From NCBI RefSeq assembly GCF_000336715.1, contig NZ_AOMF01000015.1, positions 1 through 49,482 on the forward strand: 49,482 nucleotides of DNA. Reading direction: 5' to 3'. Below, piece by piece: positions 1-9,900 of this stretch. A model generated the notes under the pieces. The model searched no databases, was not told the DNA's origin, and saw only the letters and a program-made list of their open reading frames with translations. Source of the stretch: Halococcus thailandensis JCM 13552 (GTDB taxonomy: Archaea > Halobacteriota > Halobacteria > Halobacteriales > Halococcaceae). Both the position numbers and the translations under genes were made by a program. Positions within the stretch are counted from its first letter, which is position 1. Every line of letters begins with the position of its first letter.

Positions 1-105
1 CGCCAGCAGGGACGCAATCCCTACGAAGAGTTCAAGCGAGTCGCCCGGGACAACGAGATGATTTCACGATCTCAGGCTGTACCCGCTGTTGTGTCCTCGG
101 GGTAA
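1..105 (+). CDS. 3' end of an upstream gene (partial, unknown)
   Basis: Frame 1 is open from the first base to a TAA at 103-105 and encodes 34 residues (RQQGRNPYEEFKRVARDNEM and so on). The start lies outside the window. The composition (Arg/Glu-rich, helical) fits a C-terminal tail, but the fragment is too short to assign a family. The next 230 bases hold no convincing gene. Confidence 0.45.
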   Translation, partial: RQQGRNPYEEFKRVARDNEMISRSQAVPAVVSSG

Positions 106-337
106 ACACGTACGATCTGGTTTAAGTCGGTTACAGAAGTGGATCTTGTCGCGGTTTTCGTAGCTTCTGCGCTAGCATTCGAAAAGCTCTCTCAACCCGT
201 ATTTACTGAGTGATCTAAGCTCGATTCAGTCACTACTTCGTAGAGCCAGTGTGCTATCGATACTATCTATACCACATGTTCGCTCCATACCAGCCATAAG
301 TTTCATTCGAGATGAAGTGATATAACCAGATGGATCA

Positions 338-469
338 ATGCACCAGTTTCGCGCCGACGTCGACGACAGCCTCTACAAGGAAATACAGGTGAGTATGGCA
401 CAGTTAGAAGCTGAAACAAACGCTGAGTTGCTTCAGATGCTCCTCGATAAGGTGGAATATGAGGGTTGA
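338..469 (+). CDS. tiny ribbon-helix-helix-like protein (43 aa)
   Basis: This 43-residue ORF begins MHQFRADVDDSLYKEIQ and ends LLDKVEYEGG. A short strand-like start is followed by two amphipathic helices, the layout of a minimal ribbon-helix-helix (CopG/Arc-like) DNA-binding protein. It ends 21 bases before the start of the surface-protein gene on the same strand. It could autoregulate that unit, but this is inference. Such short proteins cannot be assigned with certainty by eye, so an upstream regulatory peptide or chance ORF remains possible. Confidence 0.45.
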   Translation: MHQFRADVDDSLYKEIQVSMAQLEAETNAELLQMLLDKVEYEG

Positions 470-490
470 TCGGTGGGGGAGGTGGTAGTG

Positions 491-2473
491 ATGCACCGCC
501 GCGGCCACGTCGGGATGGCGATGCTCGCGTACGCGCCTGCTGGCTTCCTCCTTCTACGAAAGCAACGGCTGGGCCTCGCGCTGCTGGGTCTGGTGGCCGT
601 GCTTCTCGTCGAACCGCTGCCGGACAACGATATGCGGATCCCTGGCCTCGATCATCGCGGAACCAGCCACTCGCTGTTTGCCGCGCTGGTGATTGGCGCG
701 GTGCTCGGCGGGCTCGGCTGGGTCGTCGGTGACCAGCTGGGCGCAGCACTCACCAGTCTCGACTCGTCGATAGTTGGCCCGTTCGCCGGCGTCTTCGAGA
801 TTGCCGGCCAGCAGCTGCGCGGCCTCGACGAGAGTGCGCTGGCTCAGTTCGGCTTCGCGGTCGGCGTCTACGGCATCGTGGCACACCTGCTCGGCGACGT
901 CATCACGGTGTCCGGCATCCGGCCGCTGCTGCCTCTTTCGCGCTGGCGACTCTCGCTCAGCAGGCTGCACGCCGACAATCCGCTCGCGAACAACGCACTG
1001 TTCGGCGTGGGTGCTGTGATGCTCGTCGCGATCGCGCTCACGACCACGCCGGCAGGTCTCGCAATCCCGGCCGACGTTTCGCCGGTCGGGGCTGCGTCGG
1101 CTCAGAGCACAACCCAGACCGCGAACGCGACGAACGCGACGGTTGAACTCGACAGTACGAACAACACGACCGCCGCAAACGTGACTATCGCCGAAGCGAC
1201 GCTCCCCGACGGTGGATTCGTCGTTCTCCACGGAGAGGGCTTCGCCGAAGGCGGGACGCTTCGCGGGACCGAGATCGCCGCGTCGGGCTACCTCAAACCC
1301 GGTACACACCGGGACCTCACTCTCCCGGTCAAGCAAGGCGCTTCGGGTAGCTCGAACATCTCACAGTTGAACGTCACCAAGGCCAACCTCTCGCTGGTCG
1401 CCTACCAAGACACGGACAACGACTCTCAGTTCGGCTACATCGCCTCAAAAGGTCGTAATGACACGCCCTACGAGAACGGCAGTCAGCCCGTTGCCGACAC
1501 CGAGACAGTGATGCTTGAAGGGAACATCGAGGAGGCGAAACAGCGCTCGCAGACGAAACCGGCGACGATCACTTTCGGCGATCAGCAGCTGCGTCAGGAT
1601 ACGCTTTTCATCGAGAACGCGACGCTACCGAAGGGCGGCTTCGTGGTCGTCCACAACGAGAGCTACCAGCCGCCGAACGGCGACCCGATCGGGAGTGCTA
1701 TCGGTATCTCCGGGTATCTCAAATCCGGCACGCATCGCAACGTCACGGTCAAGGTGCTCAATGGGTCGCTCAACGAGACGCAGATCGTCACCGCAGTCCC
1801 ATATCTCGATACGAACGGGAACCAGAGTTACGATTACATTCGGAGCGGCGGAGAAACTGATTACGCCTATCTCAACCGAGCGGGCGGCCAAGCGACCATC
1901 ACGAACGATACTGCCACCATCTCGGTCGAAGGTAATGACAGCGAGGATGGCGGCTGGAGTAGCAACGAGAGTAGCACATCGTCGGGGGTGGCGAGCAGCG
2001 ACCGGGCAGCGTCGAACACGTCGACACCGTTCTGCCTGACGAACCTCTCGGCAAATCGGACAGCGCATGTCCACGAGAAGATAACCGTCACGGCAGAGAT
2101 TGAGAACCCCACCGGCAGTCGTCTTGAAGGCGAGATCGTGCTCGCGACAGCTGGGGAGATCGCCGAAACGCAGGACGTGGCGTTGTTCGCACAGGAGAAC
2201 CGCACAGTCACGTTTGAGCACACCTACGACTCGCCCGGCGAGTACGTCGTCAAGGTCGGCAACCGGACCAAGCACATTCGAATCGTTGAGGAAGGCGAGC
2301 CACTCGAAACGCCAGCCCCGACGACTGGCACTGGTGCAAACAACTCATCGGTGAAGTCCAGCTCCGATGCAACGGGATTGGGCGATGTCGCTCCCCCTGC
2401 TGTAGTTGTGCTCGTGGTCGTTGGGGGTGGCTACGCCCTCTACCGCCGCCGGCAAAACGACGATCAATGGTAG
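491..2473 (+). CDS. membrane DUF457/YdjM-like domain fused to DUF7282 surface repeats
   Basis: A perfect Shine-Dalgarno GGAGGTG at 478-484 supports the ATG at 491 (660 aa) over an in-frame GTG at 473. Residues 1-190 form a multi-membrane domain with the His/Asp pattern of YdjM-type membrane-bound metal-dependent hydrolases (DHRGTSHS near residue 55, HLLGDVIT near 135). An extracellular part follows, with two DUF7282-type repeats (ATLPDGGFVVLH and ATLPKGGFVVVH, each followed by SGYLK..GTHR). Next comes a CARDB-like Ig-fold segment, then one C-terminal membrane helix with a YRRR anchor. It is probably a cell-surface protein. The next gene starts inside its last codons, so the two are co-transcribed. 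Its role in the element is unknown. A contact or adhesion function for transfer is inference. Confidence 0.75.
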   Translation: MHRRGHVGMAMLAYAPAGFLLLRKQRLGLALLGLVAVLLVEPLPDNDMRIPGLDHRGTSHSLFAALVIGAVLGGLGWVVGDQLGAALTSLDSSIVGPFAGVFEIAGQQLRGLDESALAQFGFAVGVYGIVAHLLGDVITVSGIRPLLPLSRWRLSLSRLHADNPLANNALFGVGAVMLVAIALTTTPAGLAIPADVSPVGAASAQSTTQTANATNATVELDSTNNTTAANVTIAEATLPDGGFVVLHGEGFAEGGTLRGTEIAASGYLKPGTHRDLTLPVKQGASGSSNISQLNVTKANLSLVAYQDTDNDSQFGYIASKGRNDTPYENGSQPVADTETVMLEGNIEEAKQRSQTKPATITFGDQQLRQDTLFIENATLPKGGFVVVHNESYQPPNGDPIGSAIGISGYLKSGTHRNVTVKVLNGSLNETQIVTAVPYLDTNGNQSYDYIRSGGETDYAYLNRAGGQATITNDTATISVEGNDSEDGGWSSNESSTSSGVASSDRAASNTSTPFCLTNLSANRTAHVHEKITVTAEIENPTGSRLEGEIVLATAGEIAETQDVALFAQENRTVTFEHTYDSPGEYVVKVGNRTKHIRIVEEGEPLETPAPTTGTGANNSSVKSSSDATGLGDVAPPAVVVLVVVGGGYALYRRRQNDDQW

Positions 2474-4179
2474 CCGGCACTGACGCGGGAGATGGCTGCT
2501 CTCGGCGGCAGTATCTCGCCGGCGCGTGTGGGGTCGCGGGGGCGGTCGCAGCGCCATCGCTGTTTTCTGAGCCGACGTCCGCCGCCAGCCTTCGAGGCGG
2601 CACAGAGTACGGTAGAGCGCGTATCAGCCCTGACGGACGTCACCGCCTCGCCGGATACGAACGAGTGCAACAGCAACAGGGCAACGCGCTCCAGTTCGAC
2701 CAGCGCGTCGATGCGGTCGATGATCTCGGCTGTGATCCGAACGGTGGCACGCCCGTCCAGGACACGCTGAACAGCAATATCGAGGACGGGATGCTCGTCG
2801 TGTTCCCGCCAGGAGACTATGCAGCAAGCGGTGAGATCAATCCCAGCGCCAATCAGTTCGGGATCGTCGGGGAGGGTTATCAGAAAGCGTCCCGCCCGCC
2901 GAAACTCGGCAAAAGTGCTGTCACGTTCAAAGTGCAGACCAACCAGCCGATCAAACTGTTCAACCTTGGACCAGTCGAGCAGGGACTGTTCGGTAACTTC
3001 GTCATCGACCAGCGAAACGGAGCGATGGCTGGCGTAACGGTGCGCTCGTCGGGTAACGTCCGCGTTCGTGACGTTCGCACCATCGGCGGACAGACGGCCG
3101 TCGGGAATGGCGATAGCACACCCTTCTTTTTCGAACCGTTCGCCGATGGTTCGGATTCGCTGATTGTCTTTGAGCGATGTATCGCCCGTGGTGGTGGGAT
3201 TCCAGGGACGAAAAACATCGGCGGATCTGCCGGTATTGGAATATTTCAGCGAAATGGCGAGACAGGGCGGATCGTGCTCAAGGATTGCATCATCGAGAAT
3301 ATGGCCGATAACGGTGTGTATGGCGCTCGAACGACAGCAGAGGTCATCGTGCTTGGTGGCCTCTATCGGAATAATGACGTCTCGCAAGTGCGCGTAAACG
3401 GTGACGCGCGGGTCGACGGTGTAGACATCGTTATCGACGAGAAAAACTACACAGGGCTGAAGAGCAAGTCGAACGGGAATGAGCGCGGACCCGGCTGGCC
3501 AGCGACGAACGGTCTCAAGCTCGAAACAGATTCTTCAGGAACGGTAAGCGCTGGGACAGTCGTGAAAAACTGCGATCTCCGGGCGAACTCTGTTGCTGAC
3601 GAGAGCAGTATCGGCGGGCTGATCAACTTCTTTGCCTCCGCGGGCGGTGCAACGCTCGACAATTGCCGGATTACGAACAATGTCCCCGGAACGACGAGCA
3701 TCATCGCCAGCTCGCCGAGTACCGCGCCGAATCCGGTGAAGATCACCGTCAAGAACTCAGTCATACAGGGTGGCGGTGCCGGTCAGAATGCAGCCGTGAA
3801 CATCAGCGCCCGCCCACGCTCAATCGTCAAAAACACGTGTCTCAGGTATCCCGACGCAAGCCCGGATGACATCAAGGGCGCAGGTGCATCCAACGTGAGC
3901 TTCGGGCAGCAGTGTACGGGGAAGGCTGGCCTCAAAGCTCCGAAGAAGGTCGGCTCCGGGGGGAATCTCAGTTCGCTTCCTGCGCCGAAGATCAACGGGA
4001 GCGCGACAGCCGGCGGAGGCGGCGGAGGGCTGAAAATCAAAATTGGGAAGATCGTCCTCGCCGCCGGGGCGTTACTCGCGCTCATTGCTATCCTCGCCGT
4101 CGTCGGAGTGCCTTCGATCGCCGTTGGATTCGGAATTTTGTCTTCGGTCGTCCTCGCGTACCTACTTGACGACGACTGA
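2467..4179 (+). CDS. Tat-exported right-handed beta-helix surface protein with C-terminal anchor
   Basis: The 570-residue protein overlaps the preceding gene by 7 bases. Its N-terminus carries a twin-arginine signal (CSRRQYLAGACGVAGAVAAP), so export through Tat is expected. The body has many short repeated strands with N/D/G turns (for example VIVLGGLYRNNDVSQVRVNG and VVKNCDLRANSV), the pattern of pectate-lyase-like parallel beta-helix proteins. A Gly-rich linker and two hydrophobic segments (about residues 525-565) close the protein and should anchor it in the membrane. Catalytic residues for polysaccharide lyase activity cannot be identified. Adhesin or surface-polymer binding is therefore as likely as an enzyme. 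Confidence 0.72.
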   Translation: MVAGTDAGDGCSRRQYLAGACGVAGAVAAPSLFSEPTSAASLRGGTEYGRARISPDGRHRLAGYERVQQQQGNALQFDQRVDAVDDLGCDPNGGTPVQDTLNSNIEDGMLVVFPPGDYAASGEINPSANQFGIVGEGYQKASRPPKLGKSAVTFKVQTNQPIKLFNLGPVEQGLFGNFVIDQRNGAMAGVTVRSSGNVRVRDVRTIGGQTAVGNGDSTPFFFEPFADGSDSLIVFERCIARGGGIPGTKNIGGSAGIGIFQRNGETGRIVLKDCIIENMADNGVYGARTTAEVIVLGGLYRNNDVSQVRVNGDARVDGVDIVIDEKNYTGLKSKSNGNERGPGWPATNGLKLETDSSGTVSAGTVVKNCDLRANSVADESSIGGLINFFASAGGATLDNCRITNNVPGTTSIIASSPSTAPNPVKITVKNSVIQGGGAGQNAAVNISARPRSIVKNTCLRYPDASPDDIKGAGASNVSFGQQCTGKAGLKAPKKVGSGGNLSSLPAPKINGSATAGGGGGGLKIKIGKIVLAAGALLALIAILAVVGVPSIAVGFGILSSVVLAYLLDDD

Positions 4180-4199
4180 ACTATTGAGAGTCCCCTGAT

Positions 4200-4487
4200 T
4201 CACGCCCACGGTTGGGCAATGAAATACGCGATAGCGAGCCAGATGAGCCACGAAAAGAACGCAATTACATCGTGTAGCCATCGGCCGACGCGTAAGCGCC
4301 CCAGCGTGACGATCCCCCTCGTAGCCGGAAACGCGATGGCTCCAGCGACGATCACCGGGATAGCCACGACGATAGAATATCCCGTCATGAAGACGAGCCA
4401 GACGCCGAAAAGCAACGTCAGGAACCCAACGACGGTCGAGGACGTTGCTTCGAGGCTACCGCGTAACGAAAGCGGTTGCGTGCTCAT
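4200..4487 (-). CDS. small membrane protein (95 aa, unknown)
   Basis: It encodes 95 residues with three or four hydrophobic helices (TVVGFLTLLFGVWLVFMTGY, SIVVAIPVIVAGAIAF, VIAFFSWLIWLAIAYFIAQP). It runs opposite to the genes on both sides, convergent with the beta-helix gene and divergent from the transfer operon. The shared upstream region 4488-4653 may control both directions. No family is recognised. Possible roles include membrane accessory or entry-exclusion-like protein, but nothing in the sequence shows this. Confidence 0.6.
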   Translation of the reverse strand: MSTQPLSLRGSLEATSSTVVGFLTLLFGVWLVFMTGYSIVVAIPVIVAGAIAFPATRGIVTLGRLRVGRWLHDVIAFFSWLIWLAIAYFIAQPWA

Positions 4488-4534
4488 GTGAAACCTCTCA
4501 CGACGCAGGCATTTGATTGTTCTCCCCGTTCTAT

Positions 4535-4600
4535 TTGTTCGATGTAATCGATATAGTCAAAATAGTCAATATGATCGACATGTGCGATAAGTATAAAATA
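4535..4600 (+). promoter_or_regulatory. promoter and operator-like repeats of the transfer operon
   Basis: This AT-rich tract lies between divergent genes. ATAGTCAA occurs at 4553-4560 and again at 4562-4569, followed by the related ATGATCGA at 4571-4578, giving about one helical turn between units. A clear archaeal TATA box (TATAAAAT) begins at 4592, about 60 bases before the ATG at 4654. Repeats just upstream of a TATA box suggest binding of an activator or repressor of the transfer operon. Confidence 0.55.
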
Positions 4601-4653
4601 GTGGCAACAAGCCTTATGTTCAATGAATATGAAGTGAGTGTTGTGGTCGGTGT

Positions 4654-5070
4654 ATGTTGAACAAATTTGTTCGAAAGGCGGTTGGACGGGTCATACCCGA
4701 TACAGAAGAGGAATGGTTTGGGATGCGTCTCGGCATTCAGACGACCGTGGCAGGGTTGTTCCTGCTGTTGGCCGTCGGGTCGGCAAGTGCGCAGGAAAAC
4801 GTCTGTGAGACAGCTATCGGGACGTTCACGAATGACCTCATCACGGCAGTGCTCGGGATCAGCCTCGCGCTTGTCGTGCTTGGGCTGCTCATCTCGTTCG
4901 GTGGGCGTGGAATCGCCTTTTCGGGTCGGATGATGGGCACGCTCTCGTCAATGAGCTCAAACTCGTTGATCGGCCTTCTCGGCGTTGTGTTCACCGTCGT
5001 CCTCGTGACATGGGTCATCGGCTACGCGCCGATGGACATCCCGAAGGGCTGCGTTCCGTTCGGTGGGTAG
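4654..5070 (+). CDS. small secreted/membrane protein of the transfer operon, VirB2-like in layout
   Basis: The 138-residue protein has a hydrophobic signal-like segment ending in SASAQ (residues about 27-47). Two strongly hydrophobic helices follow (ITAVLGISLALVVLGLLISF and LIGLLGVVFTVVLVTWVIGY). A short protein with a cleavable signal and two helices as the first gene of a VirB4-containing operon resembles VirB2/TrbC pilin subunits. Sequence similarity to those families is not visible by eye. Cysteines at about 50 and 134 could form a disulfide. Pilin is an inference; another small T4SS membrane subunit is possible. Confidence 0.6.
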   Translation: MLNKFVRKAVGRVIPDTEEEWFGMRLGIQTTVAGLFLLLAVGSASAQENVCETAIGTFTNDLITAVLGISLALVVLGLLISFGGRGIAFSGRMMGTLSSMSSNSLIGLLGVVFTVVLVTWVIGYAPMDIPKGCVPFGG

Positions 5071-5073
5071 CGC

Positions 5074-6528
5074 GTGTCTCTTCGTTTGATTCGGAAGGTT
5101 GCTGCCGGAGCTATCGCAGTGTTGCTCGTGAGCCACGTGTTTGTTGGTGGATTCGTTGCTGCACAGACTGCAGCCGGCCCGACTGCGAAAAATGGTTCGG
5201 GGAGCAATCAGACGGCTGATTCGGCTACCACACCGAACGGGAAAGGCCGATTTAGTCAGATCACTGGTGACTCGAACGGCTCTAGTGAGAACGAATCAGG
5301 TGCGAATCAGACGACGCCCCTCGACGCCGAAAAGCAGCGCAAGAAGATTGAATCCGGTGAGGTTGGGAAGGGCTTGTCCGGCGGTGGCAACACCAGCGCG
5401 AGCATCAACGGCACTGATACCGAGGATGACGATGGAGGGCTGTTCGGTTTCTCGATGGAGAAGGACGTCATCGATCCGACGCTCAACACGACCAAACAGG
5501 GGCTGCAAGACGGGATGATGTACGCATTGAATAACTCGATGGAAGTGACGGTTGGGACGCCAGTCCCCGAAGATGACGATGATAACGGTATCGTGTTCAT
5601 CCCGACGAATGATGGCTGGTCGAACATGTACCACGATTATTTCCTCCCTTACATCTTTCCACTCGCAATCATTTTCGCGGTGATTAGCATGATCGCGAAG
5701 TGTGGGATCATGCCGTGGCGCGCGCTACGGAATCCGACATACGATCAGTCCCAGGCATTTGTCGGGTTCGTGCTGACGCTGTTTGCGATCGCGTTCACCG
5801 TGCCGATCATCGGGATCATGCACACAATCGTCGATGTGATGGCAAGCGGCGTCGCGCCGAGTCCTGCGGAGCTGACTGAAAGCACGAAAGGATTGACGAA
5901 TCTCGGTACGGGATCGATTTTTGCCGTTCTCGGTGCAGTGGTCATCGGATTCACCGAGGCGCTCGGATTGGCGTTCATCTACGCACTTCGCTACGGTGCG
6001 CTGTTCGTCATTCCGTGGTTCCTTCCACTGCTCGTGGTGCTCGCTTACAACGCACCGCATAAGCGACTGTCCGGGTTCGCCAGTGAGATGATCTGGCAGT
6101 ATATCGGACTGTTGATTCAGGCTCTCCCCGTTGCGTTGTTCCTCCGAGCGGCCTACGCCCTGCAATGGGATTTCGGCTACGGAGGGTTCATCGGGATGCT
6201 TGCGTCAGGCTCGATATTCCTGGCGGCAATCGGTCTCCCGATACTCACGTCCATCGGGATGTTCAAAGCCGCTCCGAGCGTGCAGAGCGTCGCGACGGGT
6301 GCAGCTGGCTACGTCGCTGGGTCGCGTGCGACCGATTACGGTCGGCAGGCAGCCGGTGGCGCTGCTCGTGGTGGCTATCAGCGCATGGCGAGTGTCAAAA
6401 ATAGCATCGCCGAGCGCATACAGTCGCTTCGCGGGTCGGATGGCCCCGAACGCGGACAGACCACTATCAATGACTTTGAGGACCGAGATCACCCGGACAC
6501 TGGCATTCCGGAGAGTGGTGAGCTGTAA
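5074..6528 (+). CDS. polytopic membrane protein of the transfer operon (VirB6/TrbL-like)
   Basis: It starts with GTG three bases after the previous stop. The 484-residue protein has an N-terminal signal-like helix (residues 8-30), then about 150 polar residues rich in N, S, G and D that should lie outside the cell. Five or more membrane helices fill residues 185-430 (for example YFLPYIFPLAIIFAVISMIA and GALFVIPWFLPLLVVLAYNA). The cytoplasmic tail is about 70 residues and rich in Arg and Gly. Large polytopic proteins placed before VirB3/VirB4 are typically the VirB6/TrbL channel component. The assignment rests on topology and neighbours, not on visible motifs. Confidence 0.65.
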   Translation: MSLRLIRKVAAGAIAVLLVSHVFVGGFVAAQTAAGPTAKNGSGSNQTADSATTPNGKGRFSQITGDSNGSSENESGANQTTPLDAEKQRKKIESGEVGKGLSGGGNTSASINGTDTEDDDGGLFGFSMEKDVIDPTLNTTKQGLQDGMMYALNNSMEVTVGTPVPEDDDDNGIVFIPTNDGWSNMYHDYFLPYIFPLAIIFAVISMIAKCGIMPWRALRNPTYDQSQAFVGFVLTLFAIAFTVPIIGIMHTIVDVMASGVAPSPAELTESTKGLTNLGTGSIFAVLGAVVIGFTEALGLAFIYALRYGALFVIPWFLPLLVVLAYNAPHKRLSGFASEMIWQYIGLLIQALPVALFLRAAYALQWDFGYGGFIGMLASGSIFLAAIGLPILTSIGMFKAAPSVQSVATGAAGYVAGSRATDYGRQAAGGAARGGYQRMASVKNSIAERIQSLRGSDGPERGQTTINDFEDRDHPDTGIPESGEL

Positions 6529-6530
6529 CT

Positions 6531-6905
6531 ATGACACAACGAATGAATGATGATTCGGAAACCGATAATCGCATTCTGTCGGACTTCTCGACCGAACCGG
6601 AGACCGCGGGATACGGACATGCAACGTGGGCAGCGACGATCCTCATTGTCGGAGCGCTCTTCGGCGGGCTACCGTTGCTCCTGCCGTGGTATATCGGCCT
6701 CCCGCTTGCTATGATCGTCGTCGCACTGCTCGGGATTGCATTCTCCGCCGCGCCGCCACATCTCTCCCCGCTGGCATTCATCTGCCATCGCTTTGACCAT
6801 TGGACGGGCCAAGAGGTCTTCATCCCGTCTGGACGTGCGAGGACCCTCCGCCGTCGTCGAGAACCGACTGAGCAAACAGACGCGGATTCGAAGAATGGAG
6901 ATTGA
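6531..6905 (+). CDS. two-helix membrane protein preceding the VirB4 ATPase (VirB3/PrgI-like position)
   Basis: The 124-residue protein carries two adjacent membrane helices at about residues 30-75 (TWAATILIVGALFGGLPLLL and LPLAMIVVALLGIAF). A soluble tail contains HRFDHWTGQEVFIPSGR and ends in charged residues. Its start follows the preceding stop by two bases. Short two-helix proteins directly upstream of a VirB4 homologue are usually VirB3- or PrgI-like and dock the ATPase to the inner membrane complex. That is the most economical reading here. No diagnostic motif confirms it. Confidence 0.6.
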   Translation: MTQRMNDDSETDNRILSDFSTEPETAGYGHATWAATILIVGALFGGLPLLLPWYIGLPLAMIVVALLGIAFSAAPPHLSPLAFICHRFDHWTGQEVFIPSGRARTLRRRREPTEQTDADSKNGD

Positions 6906-6910
6906 GATAT

Positions 6911-9900
6911 ATGAATGACAACACGAACGCGGACACGAGAGAAGCGAATCGGACGAAAGACAGCGCCATCGAGCAGCCACCGAATCAGTCGCCAGTCGGT
7001 CGATTGGCCCGTTTGCCACTGATCCGATCGCTTCCGCTCATCGGTGCTGGGTCATTACGGGACGCCGAAGAGCACATCCCGCTCCAGGATGCCGTGCGAG
7101 GCGAGTATGCTGTCCGCCGGGATGGAGGCTCATATATCGGCGTCATCGAGATCGAGCCGGCGAACATGGCGACGGTCGACGACGACAAGTGGGAAACGCA
7201 GGTCAGACGTCTATCGTCGGTGCTCATGTCGAACGCGAGCGGCTGTATCCAGATTTATTCGCCGATGCAGTCGGTCGATTACGGCGATCGCTACGAGACC
7301 TATAGCGAACAGGCACAACAGCGCCATCTGACCAGTGAAACGACCAACAGCAAGGTACTCGGCGACATCGCCGAAGAGCGCGCCAAGAACGTCAGTCTGC
7401 ACGAGCAGACCACACTCTCGCGCACCCACTACGTTATCGTTTCAGTTTCGGAGCTGGACACGACCGCGGAGTTCACCGAGGACCGCGGGGGATTGGCGAC
7501 GGTGCCCGTGCTCGGTTCGTTCATGAAGCAGCGCGAGCATGAGCAAAAGGATGAGGAAGCCCACGCGCAGGCGATGTGCGATAAACTTGCGAACCGTGTC
7601 GAGCGGATGGCGTCGGCGATCCGGGAGATGGAAGGCGTGGATGCAACACCGCTTTCCTCGACGAAGGCCACGCAGGTCATCGCCGACCACTACGGCCGCG
7701 AGGACGCCTTCGACTACGACGACTACAGCAGTCTCGTCCGACAGGCCCCGCTGGTCTACGGCGACGAGGACGATCCCGAGTACCCGATCGTCCACGAGCA
7801 CGCCGAGAACGATGCAGCAGGCGGCTACGCGGTCGCTGACGGAGGCGCGCAGGCATATCAGCCCGGCATCGCATCCCCGTCTCGGACGGTCGCCGACGTT
7901 GTTCAGAACGAGCCGAACGCGCTTTCCGATCACTACAAATCGCTGCTCGCGGCGAAATTCGATACGTCGGACCCCGGCCATGTCCGCATAAACGATCGGA
8001 CGCTCGCCAGCACGATTGCCGTTCGGAACTGGCCGCGTGTCCCCACCTACGGGATGTTCAGCCATATTTTGGCATCTTCGAATCCCGGTGTCGAGATCAT
8101 CCTCTCTGTGCAGGCCGAGCGCGATGAGACCGACGACATGGATCAGAAAGTATCGTCGCTCAAACAAAAATGGAAGAAATCGGAAGAGAACGAATCGTTC
8201 ACGCGCGACCGCGACAAGCAGAAATACGAGACGGCGAAGGACATCAACGAGACGCGGAAGGCTCCGAACAAGGCGATGTTTGAGGTCTCGGCATACATCA
8301 CGGTCAAGTCAGACGCCACGAGAGCGCCCGATGGGAAGGAACCCGTCGAATGGCACAACGATACGGTGGCGAGCGTCAAGCGCACGCTCCAGGAGCGTCC
8401 CGCGAACGCAGGCGGGATGCGCGTTGACTACAACCAGATGGCTGGGCTACACTCCTCGGCCCCGATCGCGAAGGACGTCATCGGCGAGACAGCGCTCATG
8501 AAGGATATGGGCCTCGCGTCAGTCTATCCCTGGCACGCGAAGAATCTTACCGATCCGAATGGTGTGGTCGTTGGGAAGCATCGCGAGCGAGACGAGCCCA
8601 CGGTACTCGACATATTCAACCGGGATACGGGATACAACATCGCGGTGTTCGGGACGATCGGCGCTGGCAAGACGACGACCGTGAAGGAAATCATCACGCG
8701 ACACAAACTTCGCAACCCAGAGACGACCGTCGCGGTCATCGACCCGCTACGTGACTTCCACGGTCTTGCCAAGGTCTTCGACGGCGAGCGCGTGGTCATC
8801 GGAGGTGATACGCCGATCAACCCCTTCCATATCGAGTCGACGCCCGATGACGTGCTTGAGGAGATTGGCCGCGAAATCCCGTTCAAGACAGCCATGCGAC
8901 AGGCGAACTCATTCATCGAGACGTACTATCAAATGGAGTCGGGCATCAGCTATGACGATGACCGGAAAGGGACGTGGGAACTCGCAAACAAGCTTGCATT
9001 TCAGTGGGCGGGGATCACCGAAGACCCGGACACCCACGATCGCCCGAGTCCCACCCCCGCGACTGCCATCTGGATCATCCGCGACATGGCGAACAACCCC
9101 GGCAACTACGTCGATGAAGGGCTCGACGACAACGAAGCCGCGAAGAAAAAACGCAAGACCACGGCCGTCGAGATCCTCAACAACGACATCGAACCGTTCC
9201 GAGAGGGTGGAAAGTATCACAACCTGACGAAACCGACCGATCTCAATATCGAGGATGGCGGGTTCCTCTACCTCGATCTCAATCAATACGAGAACGATCA
9301 GGAAACGGGTGGGCTCATGATGCAACTGCTCATCTCGCAAATCTACGAACTGACGAAACATTCGTCGAACCCGACGATCACTGCGTTCGATGAGGCGCGT
9401 TACATGTTCTCGAATACGGCTGATCTAGGCTTCCTGCGTCAGATCGTGCGTCACTCGCGTCACTACGATCTCTCGATGCTCTACTCGACCCAGCAGATGG
9501 GCGATTTCTTCGAGCAGCACGAGAGTAAGGACAAGCAGGTTGTCACCGACTCGGCGAAGGACATTCTCGACAACACGTCAATGAAAATCTTCCACTACAT
9601 GAAGGAGATGGACGACGATTGGGGAGATGCGTTTGATCTGACGGACGCACAGCAGGCGTACATCAAGGACGCCTCGCCGGGCAAGCGTCATTCTGGCTAC
9701 TCCGAAGCGCTGCTCCAAGTCGACCGCGAGGGCTGTTTTCCGCTCCGCGTCGAGATGGACGAGAGTGCAAACCCCCGCGAGTTCGCCGCCTATCGGTACG
9801 ATCCGCAGAAGCACGGTGAAGACATGGCAGGGTTTCTGCGCCATCACGACGACGTATGTCAGTGGCGCTGGACGGGAGACGACTCGGCGTATCAGCCTGA

